From the NCBI RefSeq assembly GCF_003426945.1, contig NZ_QURO01000004.1:1240001-1304000 (forward strand): a stretch of 64,000 nucleotides of DNA, written 5' to 3'. Below, in pieces: positions 9,089 to 20,023 of this stretch (the stretch's first letter is position 1; each line of letters begins with the position of its first letter). This stretch comes from Thermus sediminis. Its GTDB lineage: Bacteria > Deinococcota > Deinococci > Deinococcales > Thermaceae. A program made the translations under genes and the position numbers. The notes beneath the pieces were generated by a model. The model was not told the origin of the DNA. It made no database searches and saw only the letters and a list, made by a program, of their open reading frames with translations.

Positions 9089-10102
9089 ATGAAAAGAGGT
9101 GTGGCGGCGCTAAGTCTTTTGGGTCTAGGCCTGGCTCAGGAGGCGCACCGGGTGTTCATCAAAAACCCCGGGGGCTCCTTCAACCAGGAGGTGGCCTTCA
9201 TCTGGCCCTGGGTCTACTTCTTCTCCGCCCTGGTCTTCGTGGTGGTGGCTGGGGCCTTGGCCTACGTGACCTGGAAGTTCCGGGCTAGGCCTGGACAGGA
9301 GGGGGAACCGCCCCAGATTCACGGCAACGACCGCCTCGAGGCGGTCTGGACCCTGATCCCCCTGGGCATCATCCTAGTCCTCTTCGGCCTCACGGCCAGG
9401 GCCCTCATCCAGGTGAACCAGCCCATCCCCGGGGCCATGAGGGTGGAGGTTACCGCCTACCAGTTCTGGTGGGACTTCAACTATCCGGAGCTCGGCCTCA
9501 GGAACTCCAACGAGCTCATCCTGCCTGCAGGGGTCCCAGTGGAGCTGGAGATCACCTCTAGGGACGTGATCCACTCCTTCTGGGTGCCGGGGCTTGCCGG
9601 CAAGCGGGACGCCATTCCGGGACAAAAGACCCTTCTGCGCTTCACCCCTAATGAGCCCGGGAACTACTATGGCTTCTGCGCCGAGCTCTGCGGGGCCAGC
9701 CACGCCCGTATGCTCTTCCGGGTCCTGGTGGTGCCCGAGGAGGAGTTTGAACGCTTCGTGGCAGCGGTCAGGGACTACACCCCCCCGGTGGCCGACGCCC
9801 GGGGCCAGCAGGTCTTCCAGCAGAACTGCATGGCCTGCCACGGGATCCAAGGAACCCCTCCCCCGGTCGTCTTGGGGCCGGATGTGGGCTTTATGGGCAA
9901 CCGCACCTCCTTGGCTGCGGGGGTGTTGGAGAATAACCCCGAGAACATGAAGGCCTGGATCAGGGACCCAGCCAGCATAAAACCAGGGGTGGCGATGCCA
10001 GGCTTCCCTCAGCTTTCTGAGGAAGACCTGGAGGCCCTGGTCCGCTATCTGGATGGACTCCGGCTGGAAGGGATAGATTTCCGGACTCTGCCTAGGTTCT
10101 AG
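9089..10102 (+). CDS. ctaC: caa3 cytochrome c oxidase subunit II with fused cytochrome c domain
   Basis: 337 residues. A short N-terminal hydrophobic segment (residues 1-17), a membrane helix near 35-58 and probably another near 85-105 precede the CuA domain, whose ligands are in CAELCGASHARM near 196-207. A c-type heme site CMACH lies near 247-251 with a later Met in GVAMPGFP as probable axial ligand. The fused cytochrome marks the caa3 type, in which electrons pass from cytochrome c to the bound heme c, then CuA, then subunit I. AGGAGGG precedes the ATG. Confidence 0.95.
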   Translation: MKRGVAALSLLGLGLAQEAHRVFIKNPGGSFNQEVAFIWPWVYFFSALVFVVVAGALAYVTWKFRARPGQEGEPPQIHGNDRLEAVWTLIPLGIILVLFGLTARALIQVNQPIPGAMRVEVTAYQFWWDFNYPELGLRNSNELILPAGVPVELEITSRDVIHSFWVPGLAGKRDAIPGQKTLLRFTPNEPGNYYGFCAELCGASHARMLFRVLVVPEEEFERFVAAVRDYTPPVADARGQQVFQQNCMACHGIQGTPPPVVLGPDVGFMGNRTSLAAGVLENNPENMKAWIRDPASIKPGVAMPGFPQLSEEDLEALVRYLDGLRLEGIDFRTLPRF

Positions 10103-12490
<2,388 letters not shown>

Positions 12491-12501
12491 CGGACCTACC
12501 C

Positions 12502-12530
12502 AGGCCCCCTGCCTAAAGGGCGGGGGGCCT
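12502..12530 (+). terminator. Hairpin terminator after the caa3 operon
   Basis: AGGCCCCC at 12502-12509 pairs with GGGGGCCT at 12523-12530. The following TGCTCTTGCTATTTCTT is only moderately T-rich. It ends the ctaAB-ctaC-ctaDE unit. Confidence 0.6.
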
Positions 12531-12552
12531 TGCTCTTGCTATTTCTTGAGGC

Positions 12553-13239
12553 GTGCGGCTTCTCGTGGTGGACTTTGACTACTTCTTCCCCGGGCCTCAG
12601 GACCCCCAGGACCCCCTTTTCGCCTGGGCCCACTTTGAGACCCCCTACTACCTCCTGGAGGCCTGGGAGGAGAGGGCCTTGGCCTTCCTCCTCCGGGGCC
12701 TACCCCTGCCGGAGGTGAGGGGGTGGGAGGGGTTTTGGGACCGCTTCGCCTTCGCCCCGGGGGCGGTGCTTTACTACGGGGACTCCAACGCCCTGGCCTT
12801 CCACGAGAGGGTGCGCCAGGGGGTGGAGGAGGTGGTCCTCTTTGACGCCCACCACGACGCGGGGTACCGCCCCTTGGGGGAGGTGCCCGCCTGCGACGAC
12901 TGGATGGTCTTCTACCACCGGCAGGGGGCCCGCCTCCGGGCCTTTTACCCCCCCTGGCGGGACCCCGCCCAGGACCCTGAGCCCGCGGTGCCCGTGTGGC
13001 GGGGGGTGGACCCGGGGGGGAGGGTGGGGGGCACCTTCCACCGGGCCTTCCTCTGCCGCTCCGGGGCCTTCGTCCCCCCCTGGAACGATGGGGCCTTCCT
13101 GGCCTTTCTGGAGGCCTGCCCTCTCCCCAAGGTGGCCCTAGAGCCCACCCCGAGGAGGGCTTTGGACCTCGAGGCCCTGGGGCGCCGGGCCCAGGAGGAG
13201 GCCTTGGGGCTTTGGATCCTCGAGGGCCTCAGGGGATGA
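12553..13239 (+). CDS. Hypothetical protein, possibly ureohydrolase-like
   Basis: 228 residues from a GTG start. The N-terminus LLVVDFDYFFPGP and the central LFDAHHDAGYR (near 95-105) recall metal-binding DxHxD motifs of the arginase/deacetylase fold and UPF0489 proteins. CDDWMVFYHRQGARLRAFYPPW is also distinctive. No membrane segments. It lies just behind the caa3 terminator, and its last 11 nt overlap the convergent dehydrogenase gene. Enzyme activity is not known; the metal-site reading is my inference. Confidence 0.6.
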   Translation: MRLLVVDFDYFFPGPQDPQDPLFAWAHFETPYYLLEAWEERALAFLLRGLPLPEVRGWEGFWDRFAFAPGAVLYYGDSNALAFHERVRQGVEEVVLFDAHHDAGYRPLGEVPACDDWMVFYHRQGARLRAFYPPWRDPAQDPEPAVPVWRGVDPGGRVGGTFHRAFLCRSGAFVPPWNDGAFLAFLEACPLPKVALEPTPRRALDLEALGRRAQEEALGLWILEGLRG

Positions 13240-14212
13240 GGACCAAGGCGCCCCTAGTTCCGCCCCGCCTCAAGGCTTCCAGGGCCCGCTCCGCCTCCTC
13301 CAGGCGAAGGACCTCTACCTCTGCCCTAAGAGGGACCTGGGGGGCCACCGCCAAAAAGGCCCGGGCGTCCTCCCGGGTGAGGTTGGCCACGGAGCGCAGA
13401 ACCCGCTCCTCCCAAAGGAGGCGGTAGGGCATCTCCGGGATGGGGCTCATGTGGATTCCCGCCAGGACCGCCACCCCTCCGGGCTCGAGGTCGGCCAGGG
13501 CCTTGGGCACCAGGGCCCCCACGGGGGCGAAGAGGATGGCCCCCTCCAGGGGCTCCGGGGGGGTTTCCGTGGAGTCCCCTGCCCAGGCCGCTCCGAGCTC
13601 CAGGGCGAAGGCCTTGGCCGCCTCGTCCCCTGGGCGCACGAAGGCGTAGACCCGCTTGCCCTCGTGCCGAGCCACCTGGAGGAGGAGGTGGGCCGCGGCC
13701 CCGAAGCCGTAGAAGCCCAGGACCTTCCGGTCCCGCACCAGGCGGTAGGCCCGGTAGCCGATGAGCCCGGCGCAGAGCCAAGGGGCCAGGCCCTCGGGGG
13801 GAAGGCCCTCGGGGAGGGGATAGGCGTAGTCCGCCCGGACCGAGGTGTACTCCGCAAACCCCCCGTCCCGGTGGTAGCCGGTGAAGACCGCCTCTCGGCA
13901 GAGGTTCTCCTGGCCCCTCTGGCAGTACTTGCAGCGCCCGCAGGCCCCTCCCAGCCATCCCACCCCGAGCCTGGCCTCCAGGGGGATGCCCTCCACCCCC
14001 TCCCCCAGGGCCGCCACCCGGCCCACGATCTGGTGGCCCGGCGCGAGGGGAAGCCTGGGCGGGGGGAGCTCCCCGTCGGCGATGTGCTGGTCGGTGCGGC
14101 ACACCCCGCAGGCCTCCACCCGCAGGAGGACCTCCCCGGGGCCGGGGGTGGGGACGGGGCAGTCCTCCAGGACGAGGGGCCTGCCCACCTCCTGCAAGAC
14201 CATGGCCCGCAT
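13229..14212 (-). CDS. Zinc-dependent alcohol dehydrogenase family protein
   Basis: 327 residues, medium-chain dehydrogenase/reductase family. Catalytic zinc ligands are in GVCRTDQH near 37-44 and the His of APGHQIVG; the four-Cys structural zinc lobe is CGRCKYCQRGQENLC near 90-104. The Rossmann fold shows as VLGFYGFGAAAHLLLQVA near 162-180. The class fits bacterial alcohol dehydrogenases that oxidise alcohols or reduce aldehydes with NAD(P)H; the substrate cannot be told. Stands alone, convergent with the preceding gene. Confidence 0.88.
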   Translation of the reverse strand: MRAMVLQEVGRPLVLEDCPVPTPGPGEVLLRVEACGVCRTDQHIADGELPPPRLPLAPGHQIVGRVAALGEGVEGIPLEARLGVGWLGGACGRCKYCQRGQENLCREAVFTGYHRDGGFAEYTSVRADYAYPLPEGLPPEGLAPWLCAGLIGYRAYRLVRDRKVLGFYGFGAAAHLLLQVARHEGKRVYAFVRPGDEAAKAFALELGAAWAGDSTETPPEPLEGAILFAPVGALVPKALADLEPGGVAVLAGIHMSPIPEMPYRLLWEERVLRSVANLTREDARAFLAVAPQVPLRAEVEVLRLEEAERALEALRRGGTRGALVLIP

Positions 14213-14221
14213 GCCCCTATT

Positions 14222-14404
14222 TTATTTTCCCCGGGACCGCCACCGGAGGTACCAGATCCCTACCCCCACCAGGAGGTAGGGTACGGGAGCCAGGAGCCAA
14301 ACCCCCCACCAGCCTGGGCCCAGGTCGGTGAGGTGGGTTTCCGTGTGGTGGGCCAGGGCCAGGCTAAGGCCCGCCCAGGAAGAGGCGCCGCACCGTAGCC
14401 ACAT
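14222..14404 (-). CDS. Small membrane protein at the end of the second oxidase cluster
   Basis: 60 residues. A hydrophobic N-terminus ending in LALAHHTETH resembles a signal peptide; a second helix (WLLAPVPYLLVGVGIWYL) is followed by basic RWRSRGK. It overlaps the subunit IV remnant by 41 nt and ends the minus-strand oxidase gene string, so it probably belonged to that operon. Unlike several neighbours it has no visible lesion. Family not recognised. Confidence 0.5.
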   Translation of the reverse strand: MWLRCGASSWAGLSLALAHHTETHLTDLGPGWWGVWLLAPVPYLLVGVGIWYLRWRSRGK

Positions 14405-14699
14405 ACTGCCCCTCCGGAAGCAGGATAGCCACCAAGGCCAAGAGCAAGAGGGGTGGCAGAAGGATGGCGTAGACCAGCCCTACCCGTTCAAAGCGCAGAT
14501 GCATGAAGTAGGCCACGATAAGCCTCGCCTTCAGCAAGGCAAAAGCGGTGATGAGGAAGCGCCTTAGGCCAATGGGTTCTACCTTGAAGTAGTCCAGGAG
14601 GTAGGAGAGGGCGCTGAGGACGAAGAGAAGGCCCCAGACCGCAAGGTAGACGCCGATGGGCTGGTGCTGCTCGCCCCCAGGGACCTCACTCCACGGTTC
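14364..14699 (-). pseudogene. Cytochrome c oxidase subunit IV-like, start region damaged
   Basis: The minus strand encodes EQHQPIGVYLAVWGLLFV, two further helices and YFMHLRFERVGLVYA, a pattern typical of small prokaryotic subunit IV (COX4) proteins. This frame has no ATG, GTG or TTG start: the GTG behind the AGGAGG after the subunit III gene (GTG AAC CGT GGA) is in a different frame. A single-base indel after the start is the simplest reading. The stop is at 14364-14366. Confidence 0.6.
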
Positions 14700-14704
14700 A
14701 CCTC

Positions 14705-15379
14705 CTAAAAAAGGTAGAAGAAGGCGAAGATGAGGACCCAGACTAGGTCCACGAAGTGCCAGTAGAGCCCCGCCACCTCCACGCCCACGTAGCTACCCGC
14801 CCGGTCGTACACCCCCTTGAGGACCCTCGAGGCCACCGCCAGCAGGTAAATCACCCCCGCGGTCACGTGCAGACCGTGGAAGCCGGTGAGCATGAAGAAG
14901 GACGAGCCGAACTGGGGGGCCCCCATGGGGTTACCCCAGGGCCGGAAGCCCAGGTCGCGGATCAGGTGGGTCCACTCGTAGGCCTGCATGCCCACAAAGG
15001 TGAGGCCTAGGAGGGCGGTGAGGAGGAGGAAGAGGGCGGTATACCCCTTGCGGCGGTGGTAGGCGTGGTACACGCCGATGGCCATGGTGCCGCTGGAGCT
15101 GATGAGGATCACGGTCATGATGGCGATGAGGAGGAGGGGGAACTCTCTTTCCCCGATGTGCAGGGCGAAGACCTTGCTAGGGTCGGGCCAGGGCTCGGTG
15201 GCGGCCAGCCGGGCCGCAGCGTACCCGGCGAGGAAGCAGCCGAAGATAAAGCTGTCGGAGACAAGGAAGATCCACATCATGGCCTTGGCCCAGACCACCC
15301 GGAAGGTGGCTAGATCCCCGCTCCACTCCCCCACTAAGCGGGCCAAGAAGCCGGGTTGGCTTAGGCCTTTTTCTTTCAT
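14705..15379 (-). CDS. ctaE: Cytochrome c oxidase subunit III (second oxidase cluster)
   Basis: 225 residues with seven predicted helices and the subunit III signatures GFHGLHVTAGVIYLL near 168-182 and LYWHFVDLVWVLIFAFFY at the end. ATG 15379 (MKEKGLSQPGF) is preferred over upstream codons because the latter overlap the preceding gene and add a non-homologous stretch. This gene is the only catalytic-complex gene of the cluster with an apparently intact frame, yet its subunit I partner is destroyed, so it is unlikely to serve a working enzyme. Confidence 0.8.
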   Translation of the reverse strand: MKEKGLSQPGFLARLVGEWSGDLATFRVVWAKAMMWIFLVSDSFIFGCFLAGYAAARLAATEPWPDPSKVFALHIGEREFPLLLIAIMTVILISSSGTMAIGVYHAYHRRKGYTALFLLLTALLGLTFVGMQAYEWTHLIRDLGFRPWGNPMGAPQFGSSFFMLTGFHGLHVTAGVIYLLAVASRVLKGVYDRAGSYVGVEVAGLYWHFVDLVWVLIFAFFYLF

Positions 15380-15393
15380 ACATGCCCACCCCC

Positions 15394-15972
15394 TTAACTC
15401 CAAAGCAGAAGGGCGAGGAGGAGAAGCCAGATACCCAGGAGGTAATGCCAGTACTAGGCGCAAGGCCTGAGGGTCTGTCCTCCCCGAGCCAGAGCCCAGG
15501 CCAGGGCCACTCCGCCGCCCAGGAGGTGGAGGCCGTGGAGGCCGGTCACCAGGTAGAAGAAGGCGCTCGCCGGGTTGCTCGCTGGGGCGTAGCCCGCCCT
15601 AAGGAGGAGGTGCCAGGCGAAAAGCTGGCCCACAAGGAAGCTGGCGCCCAAAGCCCCTCCCACCCAAACCCAAGGCTGGCCCTGTTTCGGGACGCCGCCC
15701 TCCCAAAGCCTAGCCCCCCGCTCCAGGGCCAGGCTGGCGAGGAGGAGAAGAAGGGTGTTAAGCCACAAGAGGGGCGGCTTGGGAAGGGGGCGCCAGTCGG
15801 GAAGGCCCATGCGCACTAGGTAGGCGCTCGCTAAGGCGGCGAAGGGGCTGGTGGTAGCTAAGAGGAGGACGAATAGGCCCACGTGGAGTAGGGGGAAGCC
15901 CTCCTTTCCTCCGTTTCCTCCCCCGCCAAGCCCCGGGGGTGGGGCCGGGGTCCTCTCCTCCACCTTAGGCAT
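15394..15972 (-). pseudogene. Second subunit III-like protein, amber stop before the last helix
   Basis: The frame opens at ATG 15972 (MPKVEERTPAPPPG), has helices such as LLHVGLFVLLLATTSPFAAL and the signature LVTGLHGLHLLGGGVALAW, then meets TAG at 15454-15456. The same frame continues as YWHYLLGIWLLLLALLLWS to TAA at 15394-15396, which is the conserved final helix of subunit III. One nonsense change thus removes the last helix. The start overlaps the subunit I remnant by a few bases. Confidence 0.75.
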
Positions 15973-16348
15973 GATCCTCCCCTCCTCCCGCCAATACCGG
16001 GGGGGCGTTCTGGGGGATGAAGTCCTCCGGGAATCCCGGAGGGCTGTACTCGTAGGGCCAGCGGTAGACTACGGGCGGCGGCTCGTGCCCCCAGTTCCCG
16101 TGGGGTGGGGGGGAGGAGGTCTACCACTCCAGGGTGGCTGCCCGCCAGGGGTTATCCGGGGCCTTGGCCCCGCGGAAGTAGGAGTAGACCAGGTTGAAGC
16201 CAAAGAGGAGCTAGGTGACCCCCACCAGGAGGGCGGTTAAGGTGTACTGGATGGCGATGATCTTGTGGTCCTGACTGAAAATGTACTGGGTCCAGAAGCT
16301 TCTGGGCTCTGGGCCTGTGTGATGATCGTGGTAGCCGGGCAACTCCAT
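15965..16348 (-). pseudogene. Cytochrome c oxidase subunit I remnant with large internal deletion
   Basis: From ATG 16348 the frame gives the normal N-terminus (SFWTQYIFSQDHKIIAIQYT) and then jumps, in frame, to the C-terminal end (LLFGFNLVYSYFRGAKAPDN, then ATLEW, then SSPPPHGNWGHEPP). The central roughly 450 residues with all heme and CuB ligands are missing. Two in-frame TAG codons interrupt what remains, one at the junction and one after TLEW, both at positions where homologues plausibly have Gln. No oxidase activity is possible from this gene. Confidence 0.85.
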
Positions 16349-16358
16349 GGGCCCCTCC

Positions 16359-17161
16359 TCACTCCCCTAAGGTTTGGGCCACGCTGGGCTGGGTCCTGAG
16401 CCAGGCCTGTAATTCCTCAGGGTTCACCACCAGGACCTCGCCTAGCATGCGGGCGTGGCCTAGGCCGCAGTACTCGGCGCAGATGACCTGGAAAGTGCCT
16501 GGGCGGGTGGGGGTGAACCAAATTCGGGTAATCATGCCTGGAACCGCATCCATCTTCACTCGGAACTCGGGGACGTGGAAGTTGTGGATCACGTCGTTGG
16601 CCCGAAGGAGAAGCTGGATGGGCATCCCTAGGAGTAGGTAGATAGGTAGAGGGGCCCCCCTACGATTACCGCATCGTCCCGGGCGGCGGGGTCCTTGGGG
16701 TCTAGGCCAAAGGGATTGGCGGGGGAGACCCTTTTTAGGTCCGCTGAGCCCAGCCTCCCGTCCGGGCCGGGGTAGCGGTAGCTCCAAAGCCACTGCTGGC
16801 TCAGGACCTCCACGGTGAGCCCGGGCTTAGGCGGCTGGACCGGGTGGGCGTAGAAGTAAAGCCCCGGGGCCAGAAGCACGATGATGCCGAAGGTGGTGAG
16901 CCAGAAGAGCCGCCTTTCCACCAGGGGGTCGTCGGGGGTGTACTGGGTCGGCCCCTTGGCGTAACGGGTCACGCTGTAGGCTACGAAGAGGTTGACGCAG
17001 GCATAGGCCAGGCCGGTTAGGACCAGGGAAAGCACGATGAGCCTATCTATAGAACCCCAGTTGGAGGCCAAAGGGGTGAACCACCAGGGGCGAAGGAGGG
17101 CCAGGGCAAAAGCTCCCGCCACCAGGAGGATCAGGCTTACGGCGAGCAGGGCCCGCTGCAT
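16359..17161 (-). pseudogene. Cytochrome c oxidase subunit II, frameshifted
   Basis: The N-terminal frame from ATG 17161 carries two membrane helices (near 5-25 and 40-65) and the start of the cupredoxin domain (LSQQWLWSYRYPGPDGR). After GGPLY, near 16640-16660, the homologous sequence continues in another frame (LLGMPIQLLLRANDVIHNFH) with a complete CuA site CAEYCGLGHARM. There is no fused cytochrome c, so this was not a second caa3 copy but a different heme-copper oxidase. It is the first gene of the decaying cluster. Confidence 0.85.
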
Positions 17162-17285
17162 GGACCTTCATCTTTCTCTTACCTAGAGATCAACGCCACA
17201 TCTTACCAAAAGTTGAAGGGACAAAAGTCCCTCGCTCCCACACCTTGAACCCGGACAGACATATGTGAGACGCCAAATGGAAAGA

Positions 17286-17568
17286 GGGGGACCGACCCTA
17301 AGTACCCCACCGTGGCGGAAGCCGCGGTGGGGATCCCGGGAAAAGCCTGCTCATCAGGCAAAGTTGCCCCCTCGCGTTGCGAGGCTTCCGTACTGTCCAA
17401 GAACGCCCGCTCGAGCTTAGACGCCTGGAGGCCCTGGGCCGAGGCGGGGCGGGTTGGAGCGGGATCTGGGACCTCATGGGGATCAGCTGGGCCACCTGCT
17501 GCCACTGGCGGAAGCGGCTTAAGGAAGAGGGCTTGGCTGGACTAAGATACAAGGGGAGTCGGTCCCCC
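17286..17568 (+). mobile_element. Relic bounded by an 11-bp inverted repeat, with a transposase-like fragment
   Basis: GGGGGACCGAC at 17286-17296 is repeated inverted at 17558-17568. Inside, the plus strand encodes a helix-turn-helix-like stretch (IWDLMGISWATCCHWRKR, near 17461-17515) like the N-terminus of IS481/IS3-type transposases; no catalytic domain follows. The gap 17162-17644 between the oxidase relic and tRNA-Lys holds no other gene that I recognise. Confidence 0.4.
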
Positions 17569-17644
17569 CTGAGCCTCAAGTATGTTGGCGGATTGCACAC
17601 CTTTGGCGCCAAGGGCGCTTCGTGCTAAAATACCATCCTGGTGC

Positions 17645-17720
17645 GGGCCGTTAGCTCAGCTGGCAGAGCAACCGACTTTTAATCGGTAGGTCGCAGGTTC
17701 GAATCCTGCACGGCCCACCA
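17645..17720 (+). tRNA. tRNA-Lys (anticodon TTT)
   Basis: Full cloverleaf: acceptor GGGCCGT pairs with ACGGCCC, D-arm GCTC/GAGC, anticodon stem ACCGA/TCGGT with loop CTTTTAA, T-arm GCAGG-TTCGAAT-CCTGC. CCA is encoded. It stands alone and borders the oxidase relic on one side and foreign-looking genes on the other. Confidence 0.97.
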
Positions 17721-17814
17721 GCTCAGGAACACATTTCTTCCCCTCTCGGTAGCATGGCCTAGAGGGGCATAGTACACAAAAATGGCTACTTGGCCCGCCC
17801 CGATTCAGGGAATA

Positions 17815-18801
17815 ATGGGAGGAATGTCGGGCCGACGAACTCTTGAACGCCAGCAGGTCTGGGTCTACCTGGCCGCCATCGCCGGCGGGCTGGTACTGGG
17901 CAGCCTACAACCGGACCTGGGGGCGCTCCTCGAGGCCCTGTTATGGCCGGTGTTGGCGGCGCTGCTTTACACCACCTTCGTGCAGGTGCCAGTGCTGCGT
18001 GTGCGCGACGCCTTCCGCGACCGGCGCTTCGTGCTGGCCGTCCTACTGGGCAACTTCCTGCTCATACCGCTGGTGGTGGGGCTAGTCCTGCCTTGGCTAC
18101 CGGACGATCCGGCGCTGCGCCTGGGGGTGGCTCTGGTCTTGCTGGTGCCCTGCACCGACTGGTTCATCACCTTCACCCAACTCGGGCGGGGCAACACGTC
18201 CCTGGCCATCGCTGTCACCCCGCTCAACCTGCTGCTGCAACTGCTGTTGTTGCCGGTCTACCTGTGGTTGCTGCTACCAGCGGCCGATCTCGGCACCGCG
18301 CTCAGGACCGAAGAGATCCTGCCCGCTGCGCTCGGGCTGCTCGGCTTGCCCCTGGTGGCCGCCGCCCTGACCGAGGCCTGGGTCGAAGCCAAAGCGGAAC
18401 GCGGCATCTGGCGCGAACGTCTCGGCCGGTGGACGGTGCCCCTGCTGGCCCTGGTGGTGTTCCAGGTCGCCGGTACCCAGGTCGGCACGGTGCTCCATGC
18501 GGGACTGGTCCTACTGACGGTGTTGCCGGTGTTCGCCGGCTTCCTGCTGGTGGTGCCGTTGCTGGCGCTGGGCCTCACCCGATGGCTGCGTTTGCCGATG
18601 GACGCTGGACGCACACTGGCTTTCAGCATGGGTACCCGCAACTCCTTCGTGGTACTGCCCTTTGCGCTGGCGCTACCGGCCGGCTGGGAAACGACCGTGG
18701 TGGTGGTCGTGTTCCAGTCTCTGGTTGAGTTGTTCGGGATGGTCTTCTACCTGTGGTGGTTGCCGGGTCGTCTGTTCAGATCGCCACCCACCTGGGGCTG
18801 A
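17815..18801 (+). CDS. ACR3/bile-acid-symporter-like transporter, probably arsenite efflux
   Basis: About 328 residues, ten predicted helices. VPCTDWFITFTQLGRGNTSL and FSMGTRNSFVVLPFALALP match the ACR3/BASS fold, where the conserved Cys of the PCTDW-type motif serves arsenite export. Start is uncertain: ATG 17815 has AGGGA 3 nt upstream; ATG 17824 and 17782 are alternatives. Codon choice (many CTG, TTG, CAA, GCG) differs from the CTC/GCC-rich neighbours, suggesting transfer from another high-G+C lineage. No arsR or arsC is nearby. Confidence 0.75.
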   Translation: MGGMSGRRTLERQQVWVYLAAIAGGLVLGSLQPDLGALLEALLWPVLAALLYTTFVQVPVLRVRDAFRDRRFVLAVLLGNFLLIPLVVGLVLPWLPDDPALRLGVALVLLVPCTDWFITFTQLGRGNTSLAIAVTPLNLLLQLLLLPVYLWLLLPAADLGTALRTEEILPAALGLLGLPLVAAALTEAWVEAKAERGIWRERLGRWTVPLLALVVFQVAGTQVGTVLHAGLVLLTVLPVFAGFLLVVPLLALGLTRWLRLPMDAGRTLAFSMGTRNSFVVLPFALALPAGWETTVVVVVFQSLVELFGMVFYLWWLPGRLFRSPPTWG

Positions 18802-18805
18802 GGAG

Positions 18806-19943
18806 TCAAGTAGCGATTTTTGTGGGTTTCTCTTCCGCGGCCCAAAGCGGGGCCATGTCCAGGTAACGCCTGAGCGCCCAGTCCTCCGTGGCTCTCAGCA
18901 TCACCACCGTGGCCAGATTCCCTAGGCTCCCCTCGCTGGGGAAAACCCCAACCGCCCTGGTCCGCCGCTTCACCTCCCGGAAAAGCCGCTCCAGCGCATT
19001 CGTGCCCTTGATGTGCTTCTGGTGGCCGCTGGGAAAGTCCAGGTGGATCAGAGCTTCCCCCAAACCCTGGGCAAACACCTCCACCCCTCGCCTGTACCGG
19101 TCCCGGTAGCGTTCAACAAACTCTCGGGCCAGGGATTCCGCCGTGCCCCGCCGCCGCGCCACAAACACCTCCTGGAGCTCCGCACCGCTGCCAGCTGGCC
19201 CCAGGAAGCTCGGCCCTCGCCGCCTGGCGGATGGAAGGGGGGTCGTCGGAAATGACCAGCCTCACCCCACGAAGCCCCCGCTCCACCAGACCCTTCCGGA
19301 GGTTCCTCCAGGCCTCCTTCCGCTCCCCGCCCGCCGGTTCCACCGCCAGCAGCAAAATGTACGGGCTGCGCCCGTGACCTCGGTAGCCTTTCTCGTTCAC
19401 CCCCACCGCCACCAGCAGGGCCAGGTCCACCACCCGCCCGCCCCGGTTCGCCTTGAAGTAGGCCGCGTCCAGGTAGAGGTAGGGGTAAGCCAGCCCCAAG
19501 GGCCGGCCCCGCCAGGCAGAGGGCGCCTCCTCCAGGCGCTGGGCTACCCTGGAGACCGCGTCCTTACCAATCCGCACTCGGGACAGACCTTCGGTGATGG
19601 CCGCCACCTTGCGGGTGGAGACCCCTTGCAGGTCCATCTCCAGGACGGCCGCTTCCACCTCCCCGGTCATCCGCTTGTAGCGCTCCAACACCTCGGTCAG
19701 GAAAGTCCCCTCCCGGTCCCGGGGTACCCGGAGCTGCGCGATCTTGCCCGCCGGCGTGATGAGGTCCCGGGTGTAGTGGCCGTTCCGCTCCCCGCGGCGG
19801 CTCGGGGTGCGCTCACGGTGACCCGCAGCCAGGTGCTCGGTCATCTCTTCTTCCAACACCTGCTCGATGATGGCCTTGACCCCTTCCCGGATGCGCCGGC
19901 TGATCTCCTCCTTGGTCAACCTCTTGAACCCCTCTTGGTTCAT
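18806..19943 (-). pseudogene. IS256-family transposase, one frameshift
   Basis: The N-terminal 276-residue frame starts at 19943 (MNQEGFKRLTKEEISRRI) and includes the first catalytic Asp in YLYLDAAYFKANRGGR and the second in VISDDPPSIRQA. It loses homology near 19160-19200, and the C-terminal part resumes in another frame with GTNALERLFREVKRR, which holds the catalytic Glu. The total would be near 390 residues, normal for the family. It is unlike the first IS256 copy in sequence, so it is a different element. Confidence 0.85.
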
Positions 19944-19980
19944 TCAGCCCTCCATGCTTAACCCACAAAATAAGCGACAC
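18810..19980 (-). mobile_element. Second IS256-family insertion sequence
   Basis: Imperfect inverted repeats lie at 18810-18828 and 19960-19980; both contain TTTTGTGGGTT. The transposase is frameshifted. I find no convincing 8-bp target duplication at either end, so the exact borders are uncertain and later change at the ends is likely. The left border lies within 10 bp of the transporter stop codon, so transporter and element may have arrived together. Confidence 0.7.
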
Positions 19981-20023
19981 TACCTGGGCATGCTCTACGA
20001 TGGGAACATGGAGGAAAGAGGAA

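Noticed and set aside
18501-18530. Isolated CTGAC inside the transporter gene and similar single TGAC words elsewhere
   Set aside because: They lack the second half-site at 11 bp and the -10 at the fixed distance, so they are not counted as Pho-like boxes.
18798-19988. Target-site duplication for the second IS256-family element
   Set aside because: No matching 8-mers at the two borders under any alignment that I tried by eye.
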